Of a DNA stretch of 64,000 bases, positions 61,561 to 64,000 are shown piece by piece; position 1 is the stretch's first letter, and every line of letters begins with the position of its first letter. The translations under genes and the position numbers were made by a program. The notes beneath the pieces are model-generated. The model worked only from the letters and a program-made list of their open reading frames with translations. It was not told where the DNA came from and made no database searches. The stretch spans positions 21,167,001 through 21,231,000 of the forward strand of contig NC_080567.1 in NCBI RefSeq assembly GCF_030253575.1, read 5' to 3'. The stretch is from Rhododendron vialii. Its lineage: Eukaryota; Streptophyta; Magnoliopsida; Ericales; Ericaceae.

Positions 61561-62473
61561 ATGCGTCCTCGTAGTCGGCAGCTCCTTTTTCACTGTTTTG
61601 TACCGCCAGGAGGTTAAATTAGTATCGAAGACTTCAATCACACAAAGGCCCTTTGAACTTCATGAAATAACAAATGAACCATTCAATTTTGAATTATTTT
61701 GCATTGGAACTCCAAACTTCTTTAAAATCTTCTTTCTATCAACAGTCTCGGACAACGAGCTCGAGCAACCTATAAACATAAAAACACATAATAAAAATCA
61801 GTTAACAAATATAAAAAACTAATAAATGTAAATTGGATAGCCAAAATATGTATATTTTGGCACTTATCACTTCTGTTAAAAAATAATTGAACTGATTGAT
61901 GAATAGATTGATCATGCACTTGGCATGTCCAAGAGGTTTATCCATGTATTTCTAAAGTGTCAATTATGGATATGGCTGGCAGTTAGGAGTGTTAGAGCTT
62001 GATAGTATGCAATCTACTTTGTAGGCAAATGAAATTAGTTAAGTGGGAGCATAACAGTAAGGCCATACTCTTAAGCTAAAATATTCAACTGCCATTATTC
62101 ATAAAAGCAATGGTGGCTTTTAAAATTGGTAAGAGTGTTCAAAAATCACTCTAAGTATCTTTTGCTAGCTCTATTAACATAAATATTTATGATAAAAAAA
62201 ACATAAATATTAAATCATTTACTAGTTTGAATAGTACGACCAAGAAATAGGGCCGTCCAAGAAAAATCGAGAACCGTGAAATCGGTCCAGACCAATCCAA
62301 TTCGTGTTTTTTGGATTTTGTCCATGGATTAATGGTCCGGACACGAATTTGAAAATTAAAAAACCGTGAGATACGGATCAGGATTGGATTTTCATTTCAA
62401 AACCGTGGATTAACCGAACCGGACCATGAGATATTTAAAAGAATAAAAATATAGATGTGTGTGTAATATATAT
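61561..62473. other. Intergenic, no gene recognised
   Basis: Contains the short frame 61598-61822 (+), which has no recognisable domain, and AACCGTGGATTAACCGAACC-type phrases near 62270-62430 repeated loosely on themselves. Confidence 0.35.
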
Positions 62474-64000
62474 AAACTAGTGTTTGCCCGTGCCTACGGC
62501 ACCACCCACCCCGATTGGAATTGAAATACCCTTTGAATCTTGATAGTGACTCAAAATATTATTTTAATTTTTAGATAGTTACAAATTGCTGAAAATTAAT
62601 CTCTCTTTTTTTGAACGGCGAAGATTTTTTTTTTATTGAGATATGAAGTAAGTGGATACGCAAACAGTTTAGCAACTCACGAAATTATGCAAACGCCGTT
62701 CAAAAAAGATAAAAAAACCCAACGAAGTCTCTACAACTCTACAAAACAGAAGGGAATATTTAACAAACACATGGTGGGCAATAGAAAATACCTCTCCAGA
62801 TTTTGGAAGAAGTGTATACAAAATAGAAGAGAGTATTTTAACAAACACATGGTGAGCAACAAAAAATACCTCTCCCGATTTGATTTCCCCCGAGGGGTTT
62901 GACTGTCGAGGAGGAGTGGACGGTCCCAATGCTCGGCAGTCCAGGGGGGGGGGGGGGGGGGGAACCCCTTCCCCAAAGACAGTCAACCCATAGGGGAGGA
63001 AAGGTCTCGTAGAAAGGAAGCAAGGAGAATTATTTTTCCCCCTTCTTTGTTTTCACACACACACATTCCGATTCTTTTTTTTTTTTCTCTTAGACAACAG
63101 ATGACATTTATGTAATATGATGGGCGAATGTGGATACTTTCATAAAATGTGAAAAAATGCATTTCAACCCTCGGATCAAACAAATTTGAGCCGTTGCAAC
63201 AACTTGTCCCCACACTCTTCTGTTTTATAAATATAATATAAACTAGTGTTTGCCCGTGCCTACGGCACCACTCACCCTGATTGGAATTGAAATACCTTTT
63301 GAATCTTGATAGTGACTCAAAACATTATTTTAATTTTTAGGTAGTTACAAATTGCTGAAAATTAATCTCTCTTTTTTTGAACGGCGAAGATTTTTTTTTT
63401 ATTGAGATATGAAGTAAGTGGATACGCAAACAGTTTAGCAACTCACGAAATTATGCAAACGCCGTTCAAAAAAGATAAAAAAACCCAACGAAGTCTCTAC
63501 AACTCTACAAAACAGAAGAGAATATTTAACAAACACATGGTGGGCAATAGAAAATACCTTTATAGATTTTGGAGGAAGTGTATACAAAAGAGAAGAGAGT
63601 ATTTTAACAAACACATGGTGAGCAACAAAAAATACCTCTCCCGATTTGATTTCCCCCGAGGGGTTTGACTGTCGAGGAGGAGTGGACGGTCCCAATGCTC
63701 GGCAGTCCAGGGGGGGAACCCCTTCCCCAAAGACAGTCAAGCCATAGGGGAGGAAAGGTCTCGTAGAAAGGAAGCAAGGAGAATTATTTTTCCCCCTTCT
63801 TTGTTTTCACACACACACATTCCGATTCTTTTTTTTTTTTTCTCTTAGACAACAGATGACATTTATGTAATATGATGGGCGAATGTGGATACTTTCATAA
63901 AATGTGAAAAAATGCATTTCAACCCTCGGATCAAACAAATTTGAGCCGTTGCAACAACTTGTCCCCACACCCTTCTGTTTTATAAATATAATATAAACTA
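62474..64000. repeat. Tandem repeat, period 755-766 bp, running off the window
   Basis: Unit 1 starts AAACTAGTGTTTGCCCGTGC at 62474, unit 2 at 63240, and the first bases of a third are at 63995. The units are nearly identical. The 11-base difference in length is mostly a G-run, longer in unit 1 (62943-62962) than in unit 2 (63710-63716). Each unit also holds an internal duplication around AACAAACACATGGTG(A/G)GCAA. Frames in both units encode the same peptide by copy, with no recognisable domain. Confidence 0.95.

Noticed and set aside
62636..63740. Paired frames of 88 and 101-105 codons repeated in both 766-bp units
   Set aside because: They recur only because the DNA is tandemly duplicated. 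The minus-strand versions run through a G/C homopolymer that changes the frame between units.

Overview
The window is nuclear DNA from a flowering plant, most likely a woody eudicot. Four genes have introns with GT..AG borders, two of them encode plant-only or plastid-targeted proteins, and most of the rest is AT-rich transposon debris. I cannot name the species. No bacterial operon, CRISPR array or virus is visible.

Supported genes, left to right: (1) a single-exon DUF688-type protein, 1572-2093 (+); (2) a small I9/propeptide-type subtilase inhibitor of the SPI-1 kind, three exons, 12956-16380 (-); (3) a DedA/VTT (TMEM41-like, 'SNARE-associated Golgi') membrane protein, four exons, 23235-28180 (+); (4) nuclear-encoded plastid ribosomal protein bL21, five exons, 30238-38493 (-); (5) a calcium-dependent protein kinase of the CPK4/11/12 type, seven exons, 41820-47404 (-); (6) a broken 12-oxophytodienoate reductase copy, 58080-59229 (+). 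For genes 2-5 the joined exons keep frame across every junction and end at a stop (115, 279, 219 and 527 aa). Genes 2 and 3 are divergent and appear to be adjacent in Arabidopsis too, as far as I recall. Genes 3 and 4 converge, and 4 and 5 lie on the same strand.

The repeat layer is rich and unusually easy to read. There is a 4.1-kb solo LTR with a 5-bp target duplication (17548-21654), a complete 343-bp TRIM retrotransposon (34537-34879), and miniature DNA transposons of the CACTA, hAT, PIF/Harbinger and Mutator types with their target duplications. Two direct duplications (1-1262 with 4855-6345; 54000-56910 with 59630-60705) and one tandem duplication (6898-9187) leave unoccupied sister sites that confirm three of the insertions. 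The window ends in a 766-bp tandem repeat.

The most unusual structure is in intron 1 of the VTT-protein gene: a fragment resembling the TPR domain of SGT1 is present as a roughly 470-bp inverted duplication with a spacer of about 90 bp, next to a second, truncated copy of the host gene's own 5' end. Transcription of the intron would make a long hairpin RNA. I found no clearly new multi-gene system; the novelty is in these structural arrangements.
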